Assembly (NCBI GenBank): GCA_947454705.1
Contig: CANGKZ010000016.1
Location: 37,817 to 101,816, forward strand
Reading direction: 5' to 3'
Length of the DNA: 64,000 bases
Source of the DNA: Verrucomicrobiota bacterium
GTDB taxonomy: Bacteria > Verrucomicrobiota > Verrucomicrobiia > Limisphaerales > UBA9464
Each line of letters starts with the position of its first letter. The first letter of the stretch is position 1. Shown here in pieces: positions 1 to 9,825 of the stretch. A program made the position numbers and the translations under genes. The notes under the pieces were generated by a model. The model saw nothing but the letters and a program-made list of their open reading frames with translations, ran no database searches and had not been told where the DNA came from.

Positions 1-259
1 GCAACCCGCTTTCCATCCACACGCCGGCCAATGTGAGCAGCAGCGCCACGTCGCAGAAGTAGAGGAAATTCGTGGGACCGTAGTTCATCCAATACACGGG
101 AATGAGCACCGCCATGAACGCCGTGTAGGCCAGCTTCACAGCCAGCGGGATCCTTTTCCCGGAGTTCGTTGAAGAGGCCGCTCCGCCTGGCGTTGGGGTT
201 CCAGCGAGGGAGAGGGGCTTGGTTTTATTGGGTTCGGAGTCGAGGAGTGTTGAGTTCAT
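1..259 (-). CDS. Membrane protein, N-terminal part only (runs off the window)
   Basis: The gene starts at the ATG complementary to 257-259 and continues beyond base 1, so about 86 residues are visible. Residues 1-37 are polar and rich in Ser, Thr and Pro. They are followed by a hydrophobic stretch with the pattern YWMNYGPTNFLYFCD and then another hydrophobic stretch. This suggests an integral membrane protein with a cytoplasmic tail. The NYGPTNFLYFCD signature recalls an uncharacterised membrane family of Planctomycetes and Verrucomicrobia, from memory only. Function is unknown. It is divergent from the beta-helix gene that begins at 416. Confidence 0.6.
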   Translation of the reverse strand, partial: MNSTLLDSEPNKTKPLSLAGTPTPGGAASSTNSGKRIPLAVKLAYTAFMAVLIPVYWMNYGPTNFLYFCDVALLLTLAGVWMESGL

Positions 260-415
260 GTTGGATCGAACGGATTCACTTCGTTCGCCCGATCTTCTAG
301 GAGATCCGGTGTCTCCTGGGTGAATTGATAAACGCCCGATGGAGCATCGAACGGTTCGATGCCGTGCATTGGTTCGAACAACCCCTCTCCGAATCGCATC
401 CAAACCTTTGGCCCT

Positions 416-2458
416 ATGACCAATTCCTCGCTCCGTTCCGCTCCTGCATTTCCGGCTCGGTGGTTTCCGACGCTGCCGCTTTCTCTCTCCGTCGGGCTGG
501 GCCTGCTGCTGGCTGCGCCCTCGCTGTCGTCTGCGACGGTTACGATTCCCGTTCGCAGTGCGGCCTCAAAGGAATCCACATCTGCCACGCCGGCGCTTGA
601 GACCGCGCTCGCCGCAGCGCGGTCGCATCATCTGGCGCATCCGGACGATACGGTGGTGCTCCGCTTGCCCCAGGGGCGTATCGAATTGGATACAACGCTT
701 CGGCTGACTCAGGCGGACTCAAATCTGGTCCTCGCTGGGTCTGGTTCGAGTTCCACAGGAAGGAATCCGACGGTCCTGGCGGGCAGTACGCGCCTCACCG
801 GATGGCATCGAAATCCCTCACGAAGCAACCTGTGGGAAGTCACGGTTCCCGAAGTGACGCAGGGAAAACGCTATTTCAACCAGCTCTTCGTCAACGGCAC
901 CCGCGCGCAGCGAACCAGGTTTCCAAAACAGGGCTTCCTTCGAACCGCGGGTGCCCTCTCCACCGGGAAGCCGATCGAGCTGCCGTTCCGCCCCGGGGAT
1001 CTTCGCGCGGCGTGGACGAATGATTCCGACATTCGTGTGGTGATCCTGATGAAGTGGACCGATCTGCATCTGCCGATTCGCGCCCTGGATTTCACACGCA
1101 ACGTGGCGCGACTCGATGGCGGGCCTCGGGATTTTTGGATGGATGAACCGGATGCCCGCTACTGGATTGAGAATGCCGAGGACACGCTGGAGGAACCGGG
1201 AGAATGGCATCTCAACCGTCGCACCGGACTGCTGCGGTATCTCGCGCCGCGCGGGATCGATCCGAACCGCGATGTGGTGTCGGCTCCGCGCCTGACCCAG
1301 TTGGTCTCGATCGAGGGCACGGGCGAAGCGCCGGTTCGGAATCTGGTGTTTCGCGATCTCGTGTTTTCCGAATCCGATTACGAGATGCCCGAGGCTGGAT
1401 TGATTTCCCCACAGGCTGCGGTGGTGATTCCGGGCGCGGTGAAGGCGCATCACGCGATCGCAGGACGGTTTGAGAAATGCCGGTTCGATTCCCTCGGAGG
1501 CTACGGACTCGAGCTCGGCCGCGGCAGTCAGCGCTGGACGGTGTCGCACTGCACGTTTGCAAATCTCGCGGCCGGTGGGATCCGCGTGGGCGAACCTTCC
1601 GATTCGAAACCGTCGCCGCAGGATGCGAACCACACGCATCAGATTCTCGACAACACGCTGGAGCATCTCGGGCGCATCTTCGCCCCGGGCGTGGGGATCC
1701 TCGTGTTTCACAGCGGGACCAATCACATCCTGCACAATCGCATCAGCGATCTCTTCTACACCGGCATTTCGGTGGGATGGAACTGGGGCTATCAGGAGAC
1801 GCCCTGCCGGGAGAACGAGATCGCTTACAACCTGGTGGAACGCGTCGGACAGGGACGGCTCAGCGACATGGGCGGGATCTACACCCTCGGCCCGCAGCCC
1901 GGCACTCACATCCATCACAACCTCTTCCGCGACATCACCAGCTACGGCTACGGCGGCTGGGGGCTCTATACCGACGAGGGCAGCACCGGAATCCTGCTCG
2001 AGAACAACGTGGTGTATCGATGCAAGGACGCCGGGTTCCACCAGCACTACGGGCGCGACAACCTCATTCGCAACAATCTGTTCGCGTTCAATCAGGAGCA
2101 TCAACTCATGCGCACCCGCGCGGAGGCGCACCGGTCGTTCTGGCTCACCCGCAACGTGGTGGTGTGGAACCACGGGGATCTGCTCGGCAGCGACTGGTCG
2201 GGTACGACGAATCACTTCCAACTCGATGCGAATCTTTTTTGGGACACGCGTCTCGGAACCGATGCCGCCGCTTACAAGTTCCAAAAGAAATCCTGGGACG
2301 CGTGGCGCGCGCAGGGCCAGGACCCGCACTCGTTGATTGCCGATCCACTCCTCCGCGATATCCAGCGTCCCGAGCTTGGACTGCTGCCGAGCTCGCCGGC
2401 CTATTCCCTCGGATTTCAGCCGATTGATCTCAGCACCGTCGGACCGCGGAAGGAATGA
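416..2458 (+). CDS. Secreted right-handed parallel beta-helix repeat protein
   Basis: About 680 residues. The chosen ATG gives a signal peptide with a hydrophobic core (LPLSLSVGLGLLLAAPSLSSA); an in-frame ATG at 359 would only add a polar leader. The C-terminal half (about residues 330-600) contains repeated short strands of the type 'HNRISDL', 'ENEIAYNLVE', 'HHNLFRDI', 'ENNVVYRC', 'IRNNLFAFN', which is the Asn-rich ladder of the right-handed beta-helix (pectate-lyase-like) fold. The N-terminal part resembles the non-helical domain that precedes the helix in many Verrucomicrobia and Bacteroidetes secreted proteins. It probably binds or cleaves a polysaccharide, but no catalytic residues can be assigned. 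It stands alone, followed 40 bp later by the PhnZ-like gene on the same strand. Confidence 0.8.
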   Translation: MTNSSLRSAPAFPARWFPTLPLSLSVGLGLLLAAPSLSSATVTIPVRSAASKESTSATPALETALAAARSHHLAHPDDTVVLRLPQGRIELDTTLRLTQADSNLVLAGSGSSSTGRNPTVLAGSTRLTGWHRNPSRSNLWEVTVPEVTQGKRYFNQLFVNGTRAQRTRFPKQGFLRTAGALSTGKPIELPFRPGDLRAAWTNDSDIRVVILMKWTDLHLPIRALDFTRNVARLDGGPRDFWMDEPDARYWIENAEDTLEEPGEWHLNRRTGLLRYLAPRGIDPNRDVVSAPRLTQLVSIEGTGEAPVRNLVFRDLVFSESDYEMPEAGLISPQAAVVIPGAVKAHHAIAGRFEKCRFDSLGGYGLELGRGSQRWTVSHCTFANLAAGGIRVGEPSDSKPSPQDANHTHQILDNTLEHLGRIFAPGVGILVFHSGTNHILHNRISDLFYTGISVGWNWGYQETPCRENEIAYNLVERVGQGRLSDMGGIYTLGPQPGTHIHHNLFRDITSYGYGGWGLYTDEGSTGILLENNVVYRCKDAGFHQHYGRDNLIRNNLFAFNQEHQLMRTRAEAHRSFWLTRNVVVWNHGDLLGSDWSGTTNHFQLDANLFWDTRLGTDAAAYKFQKKSWDAWRAQGQDPHSLIADPLLRDIQRPELGLLPSSPAYSLGFQPIDLSTVGPRKE

Positions 2459-2498
2459 TTCGAACTTCAGGTGTGCCCAAGGGAGTGCTTCCAGCCTT

Positions 2499-3107
2499 AT
2501 GAATTCAAATGCCGGTTTCCGAATGAACGCATCGCAGGTGGTGGATGAACTGTTTCGGGTCTTTGCGGAGCGTGGACACCGCAGCTATGGCGAACGGGTC
2601 ACCGAGCAGATGCACGCGCTGCAATGTGCGACCCTGGCCCGTGAACGAAATGAGTCGCCCGAGGTGGTGGCCGCATGCCTGCTGCACGACTTCGGGCACC
2701 TCCTTCACAGTTTAGGCGAGGATGTGGCGGATCATGGGATCGATGCGCGACACGAGCAGGTGGGTGCGAACTGTTTGTCCAAATGGTTCGGCCCCTCCGT
2801 CGTCGAGCCCATCCGGCTGCACGCGGCGTCGAAGCGATACCTTTGCTGGAGCGAACCGGAATACTTCTCGGGATTGTCGGCGGCCTCACGAAAAAGTCTG
2901 GCCCTGCAGGGCGGTCCGATGAACGCGGAGGAGGCGAGCGACTTCGAGTCGGGGGCCTTTTTTCGCGAGGCGCTGCGGGTCCGCCGCTTCGATGATCTCG
3001 GAAAGGATCCCGAATTGCAGACACCGCCCTTGGAGGCGTTCCGATTGCTCCTGGAATCGTTGGTGTGTGTCGGTGGAATAGCCGATTCACAGGCTGCTGG
3101 GGCATGA
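2499..3107 (+). CDS. PhnZ-like HD-domain oxygenase (phosphonate-associated HDIG family)
   Basis: About 202 residues. It has the HD metal-site pattern HALQ-type helix, then LLHDFGHLLH, then 'HEQVGANCL', and the stretch AASKRYLCWSEPEYFSGLS followed by SRKSLALQGGPM. The same order occurs in PhnZ, the mixed-valent di-iron oxygenase that cleaves 2-amino-1-hydroxyethylphosphonate to glycine and phosphate. The family also resembles myo-inositol oxygenase. No PhnY or other phosphonate gene lies nearby, so the substrate is open. ATG 2499 has a GGGAG about 12 bases upstream; ATG 2523 is an alternative start. Confidence 0.75.
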   Translation: MNSNAGFRMNASQVVDELFRVFAERGHRSYGERVTEQMHALQCATLARERNESPEVVAACLLHDFGHLLHSLGEDVADHGIDARHEQVGANCLSKWFGPSVVEPIRLHAASKRYLCWSEPEYFSGLSAASRKSLALQGGPMNAEEASDFESGAFFREALRVRRFDDLGKDPELQTPPLEAFRLLLESLVCVGGIADSQAAGA

Positions 3108-3155
3108 CCGGGAAAGAGGATTGTTCTTAACCTGGGGACTGCGCTTCATCCTCGC

Positions 3156-4496
3156 GTGAACCGAATCTGGATTGTGAGTCTGCTGGTTTTGTTCGGAACC
3201 GCATCGCTCTTTGCAACGGACGCGCCGCGTTGGTGGAAGGGAAACCTCCACACCCACACCTTGTGGTCCGATGGCGACGGGTTTCCCGAGATGGCCATCG
3301 ATTGGTACAAGACGCACGGATACCAGTTTCTCGCGTTGTCCGATCACAATGTGCTGCTCCAGGGCGAACGTTGGATCGCGCTTTCCGAGGTGGCCAAGCG
3401 CGCCAAGGGAGAACCCTGGCACGGGGCTGGACATCGGACCACAGATGCCTTCGAGGCCTACCTCGCCCAACTCGGCCCCCACTGGGTTCAGACGCGAGCG
3501 CATCCGACCAACGGCGAGCCTCAGGTGCGGTTGAAAACTCTGGAGGAATGCCGGGCGCTGTTCGAGGAGGCGGGCCGCTTCCAGATGATTCCCGCCGAGG
3601 AATTGACGCATCAATCGAAGGATGGTCATGCGGTTCACATGGGGGTGATCAATTTGCTCGAAGCGTTGAAACCGCGCGATGGAGCCACGGCCCGGGAAAC
3701 CATTCGCACCAATTATCAGATGGCGCAGGCGTCGGCCGCGCGCACGGGACGCGAGATCCTCGTGCATGTGAATCATCCTAATTACAAATGGGGCGTGACG
3801 GCGGAGGATCTGGCCGCGGTGGTGGAGGAACCGTTCTTCGAGTTGTGGAACGGAGTCGAAGTGGACAACGATCCGGGCGATGCGCTGCATCCTTCCACCG
3901 ACGAAATCTGGGACATCGCCAACACGCTGCGCTTGGTCGGATTCCATGCGCCCCCGTTGTTCGGAATCGCGAACGATGACACGCATGATTATCAGGGAAC
4001 GAAGCGTCGGGCGATCCCGGGTCGCGCGTGGGTGAGCGTGCGCGTGAGGCACCTCACGCCGGATTCGATCGTTCGGGCCATGCGTGAGGGGGATTTCTAC
4101 GCGAGCACCGGAGTCGAACTGCGGGATCAAAAGTTTGATCCGGCCAATAGGACGCTTTCACTGCGCATCAAACCCCGGGCCGGAGAATCATTCGTTACGC
4201 GATTCATCGGAACGCGGCGGGGAGTGAGTCTGGAGGGACGCCCGCGTCGCGACGCAGCCGGCAAGGTGATCGAGACGACCCTCGACTACTCCGGTGCTCA
4301 GGGACCCCGGATCGGCGAGGTGTTTCGCGAGGTCCGTGGACTGAATCCCACCTACCGATTCTCCGGCGATGAACTCTACGTCCGCGCAGTGATTACCTCC
4401 AGCGGACGCACGGAAGTGCCCAGTACCGAATTTGAGTTCAAGCGTGCCTGGACCCAGCCGGTCGGATGGCGGCTTGATCCCAACCGGACTCCTTGA
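3156..4496 (+). CDS. Secreted PHP-domain (CehA/McbA-type) metallohydrolase
   Basis: 446 residues starting at GTG 3156, which gives a clean signal peptide (MNRIWIVSLLVLFGTASLFA). Directly after it comes the PHP signature KGNLHTHTLWSDGDGFPEM with 'FLALSDHNVL'. Further ligands are likely the HVNHPN motif (about residue 205) and the NDDTHDY motif (about residue 273). This places it in the polymerase-and-histidinol-phosphatase superfamily, as a periplasmic phosphoesterase or related hydrolase. Substrate is unknown. A second PHP-type protein lies at 6915-8363, so the region carries two distantly related enzymes of the same fold. Confidence 0.82.
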   Translation: MNRIWIVSLLVLFGTASLFATDAPRWWKGNLHTHTLWSDGDGFPEMAIDWYKTHGYQFLALSDHNVLLQGERWIALSEVAKRAKGEPWHGAGHRTTDAFEAYLAQLGPHWVQTRAHPTNGEPQVRLKTLEECRALFEEAGRFQMIPAEELTHQSKDGHAVHMGVINLLEALKPRDGATARETIRTNYQMAQASAARTGREILVHVNHPNYKWGVTAEDLAAVVEEPFFELWNGVEVDNDPGDALHPSTDEIWDIANTLRLVGFHAPPLFGIANDDTHDYQGTKRRAIPGRAWVSVRVRHLTPDSIVRAMREGDFYASTGVELRDQKFDPANRTLSLRIKPRAGESFVTRFIGTRRGVSLEGRPRRDAAGKVIETTLDYSGAQGPRIGEVFREVRGLNPTYRFSGDELYVRAVITSSGRTEVPSTEFEFKRAWTQPVGWRLDPNRTP

Positions 4497-4538
4497 GTAT
4501 CGCTGGCGCCGGAAGGGACCGCCGGGAGGTGCACTGGC

Positions 4539-6887
4539 ATGGTTTCGCCGTGCTTCATGAACTCGATGTCTTCTCCAGTTAGTTTCCGGTGGAGGTCGCG
4601 TACCGTTTTTGGTGCGTGTCTGCTCGCCCTTGCCCCGGCGGCGGGATTTCAAGTCTGCGCCCAGGTGCAGCAGACCGCCTATGCGGATGCGCTCGAGAAC
4701 GGGTGGCAGAACTACGGCTGGGCCAAGTTGAACTACGCCAACGCGGCACCGGTCCATACGGGAACGAGTTCCATCTCGGTCACTGCCACGGCCTACACGG
4801 CGTTGTATTTGCATCACGACGGCTTTGCTTCGGGCACTTGGACGAACCTCAGTTTCTGGATTCACGGAGGCACCGCGGGCGGGCAATTGCTGCAGGTGCA
4901 GGCTACTGTGAATGGCGCGGCACAACCGGCCCGCACGTTGCCGGCCCTGACCGCGCAGTGGCAGCAGATCTCGCTTTCACTCGCTTCGCTGGGGATCACC
5001 AATCAAACCGGATGGGACGGATTCTGGATTCAGGATCGGTCGGGGAAGAGTCAGGCCACCTTTTATGTCGATGACATCGTCCTGACCGGTCCTCCGGCTG
5101 GACCGCTGCCTCCGGCCGTGCTCGCGGTGAATGCCGCACTGAATCGTCACCCCATTGCGCCCGAGGTCTACGGACTGGCCTTCGCCGGCAAGGATCAGAT
5201 CGCGGCGGCCCGCTCACCATTGAACCGCTCCGGTGGCAATGCGGAAACCCGCTACAACTGGCAGCTCAACGCCCACAATCGCGGTGCCGATTTCTATTTC
5301 GAGAGTCTGGCCGATGGCAGTGCCCTCCCGGGGCAGGCGACCGATGCCTTCATCGCCTCCACCCGGGATTCCGGTGCGGTGCCGATGGTGACCGTTCCGA
5401 TGATCGGTTGGGCTGCAAAGCTCGGTCCGAACCGGGGAAAACTGGCCAGCTTCTCGATCAAGAAATACGGGCCCCAGACCGGGAATGATGCCGCGTACTT
5501 CGCCGACGCCGGAAACGGAATTAAGTCGGACGGACCGCCAGTCCAGTACGTCACCAACAACGATCCAAACGACGCCAACCTTCCCGTGGATTCTGCCTTC
5601 TGGGGTGGATGGGTGGATCACCTGATCCAAAAATGGGGCACCTCGGGCGCAGGCGGGGTCCGCTATTACCTGCTCGATAATGAACCGAGCCTCTGGCACT
5701 CGTCGCATCGGGATATTCATCCCGTCGGAGCAAAACTGGAGGAGATCCGCGACCGCACGTTGGAATACGCGGCGATGATCAAATCGCGCGATCCCGGGGC
5801 CGTTCTCTTTGCTCCCGAGGAATGGGGATGGTCGGGATATCTCTACAGCGGATACGACCAGCAATACGGGGCCGCGCACAATTACAGCTCGTATCCCGAC
5901 CGGGCGGCGCACGGAAACCAGGAGGCGATTCCGTGGCTGTTGGATCAATGGCGTGAGGCCGATGCGAAGTCCGGACAACGGAGCGTCGATGTCCTCAGTG
6001 TGCATTTCTATCCGCAGGGCGGGGAGTTCAGCGATGACGTTTCAAGTTCGATGCAGCGTCGTCGCAACCGTTCGACCCGCGCGCTGTGGGATCCGCAGTA
6101 TGTGGACGAGACCTGGATCAACACCCAGGTCCGGTTAATCCCGCGGCTAAAGGAGTGGGTTGCGGCGCACTATCCCGGAACCCGCGTTGCGCTGACCGAA
6201 TACAACTGGGGTGCGGAAAAGCACATCAGCGGGGCCATCGCGCAGGCGGACATCCTCGGCATTCTCGGACGCGAGGGCATTGATTTTGCCACGCGATGGA
6301 CCACTCCCGCGATCGATACTCCGGCGTTCAACGCGTTTCGTCTGTTCCGCAACTACGATGGTCAAGGTTCTGCGTTTGGGGATGTGAGTGTCGAGGCGAC
6401 CGCAGCGGATCCCGATACCGTGTCGGTGTTTGCTGCACAGCGCTCCTCTGATCTGGCGCTCACGGTGGTGGCGCTCAACAAGGAGCCGGGAACGGATCGC
6501 CCGACGCGACTCACGATCGCTGGGCAGGAAATCCGCGGCACCGCGGAAGTGTGGCGGCTCGATGCGGCGAATCGCATCACGCGCCTCGCCAACGCTGCTC
6601 TGACCAACGGTGTGTGGGAGGGAACGCTACCGGGGCAGAGCATCACGTTGTTTGTCCTGCCTGCTCGAACATTGAACCTCAAAGTCCGCGTGGGAACTTC
6701 GCCGAACTCCGGTCTGCTGCTCCAGGCCACGGGCCGCACTGGGTATACGGTGCAGCTCGACGCCTCCGACGACCTTCACACCTGGGTGCTGCTGAAGACT
6801 TCGACTCTGGCAGGCGAAGCCATCGAATGGACGCTGCCGGTTCCGGACGTTCCGTATCGCTATTATCGGGCGACGAGTCAGCCGTGA
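4539..6887 (+). CDS. Secreted glycoside hydrolase family 44-like beta-glucanase with N-terminal carbohydrate-binding-like domain
   Basis: 782 residues. ATG 4539 has a strong Shine-Dalgarno GGGAGGT ending 8 bases upstream. A signal peptide is followed by a jelly-roll-like region (about residues 40-180, ending 'TFYVDDIVLTG') of the carbohydrate-binding type. The catalytic part carries GH44 hallmarks: 'GGNAETRYNWQLNAHNRG', then 'YYLLDNEPSLWHSSHRDIHP' with the likely acid/base Glu at about 382, and 'VALTEYNWG' with the likely nucleophile Glu at about 554. GH44 enzymes are retaining endo-glucanases or xyloglucanases. A C-terminal beta-sandwich follows (about 640-782). It is probably exported to attack plant or algal beta-glucans. 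Confidence 0.88.
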   Translation: MVSPCFMNSMSSPVSFRWRSRTVFGACLLALAPAAGFQVCAQVQQTAYADALENGWQNYGWAKLNYANAAPVHTGTSSISVTATAYTALYLHHDGFASGTWTNLSFWIHGGTAGGQLLQVQATVNGAAQPARTLPALTAQWQQISLSLASLGITNQTGWDGFWIQDRSGKSQATFYVDDIVLTGPPAGPLPPAVLAVNAALNRHPIAPEVYGLAFAGKDQIAAARSPLNRSGGNAETRYNWQLNAHNRGADFYFESLADGSALPGQATDAFIASTRDSGAVPMVTVPMIGWAAKLGPNRGKLASFSIKKYGPQTGNDAAYFADAGNGIKSDGPPVQYVTNNDPNDANLPVDSAFWGGWVDHLIQKWGTSGAGGVRYYLLDNEPSLWHSSHRDIHPVGAKLEEIRDRTLEYAAMIKSRDPGAVLFAPEEWGWSGYLYSGYDQQYGAAHNYSSYPDRAAHGNQEAIPWLLDQWREADAKSGQRSVDVLSVHFYPQGGEFSDDVSSSMQRRRNRSTRALWDPQYVDETWINTQVRLIPRLKEWVAAHYPGTRVALTEYNWGAEKHISGAIAQADILGILGREGIDFATRWTTPAIDTPAFNAFRLFRNYDGQGSAFGDVSVEATAADPDTVSVFAAQRSSDLALTVVALNKEPGTDRPTRLTIAGQEIRGTAEVWRLDAANRITRLANAALTNGVWEGTLPGQSITLFVLPARTLNLKVRVGTSPNSGLLLQATGRTGYTVQLDASDDLHTWVLLKTSTLAGEAIEWTLPVPDVPYRYYRATSQP

Positions 6888-6914
6888 GATCGGAGGTTCG
6901 CCTTGAAGCACGGC

Positions 6915-8363
6915 TCAAGGTTTGGGTTCCGGCGCGCGGATATAAATCGGATTGCCGTAGATCCAGGGCCGGAGCTCGCCGCCGATTTCGAGCCAGACTT
7001 CGACCCGATGAACCCCGGGTTCCATGATGCCGGCCTCCAGCATATCGCCGTGGCCGACCGTCCTTGAGAATCCATCATTCAGAAGCCGAATCCGTCCCTG
7101 CATGGGGGCTTCAATTCGAATCTTCATGCCGGGCTCAAACGTGACGGTGTCCCCCATCTGCGCGGCAAATTCGCCGGGCTTGCTGCCGGCTTTGGTGACG
7201 ACGCATTTGAATCCAGTCGCATCGCCCATCCATTCATGGGCGACGTAGGCATGTCCCGCGCGAACTGCTGCCCGAAGGCCCGCCTCGGTCTTCGCGCGCG
7301 TGAGCACGTGGGTGGACACGTTGCGAAAGGATCTCACGTACGGATCGAGGTCGAGAAACGCGACGATATCCCCAACCTTTTTCCCCTCCAGCAAGGCACG
7401 CAGTTTTGGACGATCCTTCACCGTCACCCGCTGCAATCCCTTGTCCGGATCCACATTCGTTCCCACGCCGCCGGTCTCTTCGTCGAGTTTTTTGAGGATG
7501 AGGACCTGGTTGTGGTGGCAGTCGTTCGCGGCCACACCGGTGAGATGACGGGTCTTCCCCTCGCGATCCCATTTCTCCAGGTACAGTTCGGGATACTCCA
7601 CCTGTCCCCCGAGCACCAAATCGGGATAGATCCGAAGCAATTGGTCAATTTCCTCGAACGCTGCGGGGTCGGTCAGGCGCATGGCGAGGTTGATGAGTCC
7701 CGCCATGTCGCGTTTGGCATCGTAGTGGCGATTGTAGATCTCCATTCCGGTGAGCCCTTCCATGATGTGGTCGGGACGCTCCTCGATGTGGGAAAGAAAT
7801 AGCATTCCGGTCCCGGCGCTGACGGCCTTCACAAACTCCGGAATCGGCAGGTCCATCTGTTTCATCACCGAGGCATCGGGATGCGCGAGGAAGCCACGGC
7901 ATTCGGACCCGGGAATGAACAACACGCCGTTGGTTTGGAATCGCCACGAGTCCATGAAATCGCGCGGCGGACGAAAATGATCGCTGAGAAACACCACCTG
8001 GACTCCGGCCATTCCGGCATCGGCGAGCATCTCGTCCCGGGTTCCTCCGGTGTGCGCCGAATCCTCGGCATGCGCGTGAAAGATGCAGCGAAGATCCAGC
8101 CAGCCCGCCGGCGTGGGAATCGTCTTGTGCATCTGATTCAGCTGGTCGATCGATGCCTGTGCCGCCGCGAGGCGTTCGCGTTTGAGGCGCTCGGTTGGCG
8201 TGTATTTGGGTTTTTCGAGCGGGGGCGAGGCGAGCAAGTCCATGCCCAGCAGGCCGAGACCCACTCCCATCACCATCGCTGCGACGCGCTTCAATGGACG
8301 CTGGGCGCTTCGGTTTTCGGAGGAGCGGGGCGAATCGGGTCGGGACTTGCCGGGGAGGTTCAC
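6915..8363 (-). CDS. Membrane-anchored or exported PHP-like metallohydrolase
   Basis: The chosen start is a GTG at 8361-8363 because GGGAGA lies 8 bases upstream of it and it gives 'PLKRVAAMVMGVGLGLLGMDLLA', an export or anchor segment; 482 residues. An upstream in-frame ATG (8519) would overlap the divergent gene start. PHP-like features are 'LDLRCIFHAHAEDSAHTGG', 'VVFLSDH' and 'GVAANDCHHN'. The C-terminal 100 residues look like a beta-sandwich ('EFAAQMGDTVTFEPGMKI...'). Probably a periplasmic metal-dependent phosphoesterase-type protein of unknown substrate. It converges with the GH44 gene (27 bp apart) and is divergent from the PQQ-repeat gene. Confidence 0.75.
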   Translation of the reverse strand: MNLPGKSRPDSPRSSENRSAQRPLKRVAAMVMGVGLGLLGMDLLASPPLEKPKYTPTERLKRERLAAAQASIDQLNQMHKTIPTPAGWLDLRCIFHAHAEDSAHTGGTRDEMLADAGMAGVQVVFLSDHFRPPRDFMDSWRFQTNGVLFIPGSECRGFLAHPDASVMKQMDLPIPEFVKAVSAGTGMLFLSHIEERPDHIMEGLTGMEIYNRHYDAKRDMAGLINLAMRLTDPAAFEEIDQLLRIYPDLVLGGQVEYPELYLEKWDREGKTRHLTGVAANDCHHNQVLILKKLDEETGGVGTNVDPDKGLQRVTVKDRPKLRALLEGKKVGDIVAFLDLDPYVRSFRNVSTHVLTRAKTEAGLRAAVRAGHAYVAHEWMGDATGFKCVVTKAGSKPGEFAAQMGDTVTFEPGMKIRIEAPMQGRIRLLNDGFSRTVGHGDMLEAGIMEPGVHRVEVWLEIGGELRPWIYGNPIYIRAPEPKP

Positions 8364-8475
8364 ACACCGAGTCTCCCGATGCCCGCCGGGATTGCGCAAC
8401 CCACAAATGAAACACCCAATCCGCCCGACTCCCTCATTGAGCCCCGGGGAATTCGTGCCCACTCTTTTTCCCGCC

Positions 8476-9825
8476 ATGCGAATCCCGGCTGCCCCTCTCT
8501 TCGGCCTCACCCTCTTCACCTACCCGTTGTTTGCTGCTCCAGCCCCGGCGGTTAACTGGCCGCAGTACCGCGGATCCGGAGCCCTCGGCGTGGATGATTC
8601 CGTCCCGCTCCCGATCGAATGGAATGTCGAATCCGGCACGAACATCCGCTGGCAGACCGCGATTCCGGGTCTCTCGCATGCGTCGCCGATCGTCTGGGGC
8701 GACCGGGTGTACGTCGCCACCGCCGTGAAGCCCGGGAAGTCGGAGCTCAAGGTGGGGCTCTACGGCGACATCGATCCGGTGGATGAAAAGGAGGCGCATC
8801 AATGGCGTCTCCTCGCCCTCGACAAGACCACCGGGAAGATCGTGTGGAATGTTACCGGGTACGAGGCGGTACCAAAAGTGAAACGCCACACCAAGGCCAG
8901 TCATTGCAACTCCACGCCTGCCACCGATGGCAGCCATGTGGTGGCCCTGTTTGGTTCCGAGGGGTTGTTTTGCTTCGACACCGCCGGGAAGCTGATTTGG
9001 AAGAAGGACCTCGGTCCGATGGATGCCGGGTACTTTGATGTCCCGAGCGCCCAGTGGGGATTCGCGAGCTCTCCGATCCTGCGCGATGGGAAAATCGTGG
9101 TGCAGTGCGACGTGCAGAAGGGATCGTTCCTTGCGGTGTTCGATGTGAAGGACGGACGCGAACTCTGGCGCGCCCCCCGCAAGGACGTGCCGACTTGGTC
9201 CACGCCCTCGGTCGTCTCGACGGGCGATCGGACGCAGATTGTGGTCAACGGCTGGCATCATGCCGGCGGATACGAATTCGCGACCGGCAAGGAGCTTTGG
9301 AAGCTGGATGGCGGTGGTGACATTCCGGTGCCCACACCGCTGTATGCCAACGGGCTGATCTATCTCACCAGCGCGCACGGCAAGGTGCGTCCCATGCGCG
9401 CGATCCGGCCCACGGCATCGGGCAACATCACTCCGGAGACGCCTGGGATGACCAACGCAGCGATCGCCTGGGCCCACGCGCGCCAGGGCAACTACATGCA
9501 GACTCCGATTCTGATCGGGGACGCCCTGTACGCCTGTTTTGATATGGGAATCGTCACCTGCTTCGACGCGAACTCGGGGGCGATCCGTTACAGTGAGCGT
9601 CTGAGCAAGAACGGGGAGGGATTCACGGCATCCCCGGTGTCCGACGGTCGGCATCTCTTTTTCACCAGCGAGACGGGCAATGTTTACGTGGTTCCGGCGG
9701 GGCCGAAATTCTCCGTGGTGTCCACGAATTCGATGACCGAAACCTGCATGGCCACGCCTGCCATTTCCTCGGGAACGCTGTTGTACCGCACCCGGGAAAA
9801 GTTAATCGCGATCGGATCGAAGTGA
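8476..9825 (+). CDS. Periplasmic PQQ-like beta-propeller repeat protein
   Basis: About 449 residues. The ATG at 8476 begins a signal peptide (MRIPAAPLFGLTLFTYPLFAAPA). The mature protein opens 'NWPQYRGSGALGVDD' and has repeated blades of the form 'WKKDLGPM', 'ELWRAPRKDVPTWSTPSVV', 'KELWKLDGGG', 'CFDANSGAIRYSERLSKNGEGFTASPV', typical of the WGR/PQQ-binding-like propeller proteins abundant in Planctomycetes and Verrucomicrobia and related to BamB. The residues needed for PQQ-dependent dehydrogenases are not evident, so a structural or enzymatic role is open. The 112-bp gap to the divergent PHP gene should hold both promoters. Confidence 0.85.
   Translation: MRIPAAPLFGLTLFTYPLFAAPAPAVNWPQYRGSGALGVDDSVPLPIEWNVESGTNIRWQTAIPGLSHASPIVWGDRVYVATAVKPGKSELKVGLYGDIDPVDEKEAHQWRLLALDKTTGKIVWNVTGYEAVPKVKRHTKASHCNSTPATDGSHVVALFGSEGLFCFDTAGKLIWKKDLGPMDAGYFDVPSAQWGFASSPILRDGKIVVQCDVQKGSFLAVFDVKDGRELWRAPRKDVPTWSTPSVVSTGDRTQIVVNGWHHAGGYEFATGKELWKLDGGGDIPVPTPLYANGLIYLTSAHGKVRPMRAIRPTASGNITPETPGMTNAAIAWAHARQGNYMQTPILIGDALYACFDMGIVTCFDANSGAIRYSERLSKNGEGFTASPVSDGRHLFFTSETGNVYVVPAGPKFSVVSTNSMTETCMATPAISSGTLLYRTREKLIAIGSK

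Noticed and set aside
818..2329. Long open frame opposite the beta-helix gene (503 codons)
   Set aside because: It lies entirely antisense to a well-supported gene, has an Arg/Val/Glu-heavy composition typical of high-GC shadows, and no recognisable domain.
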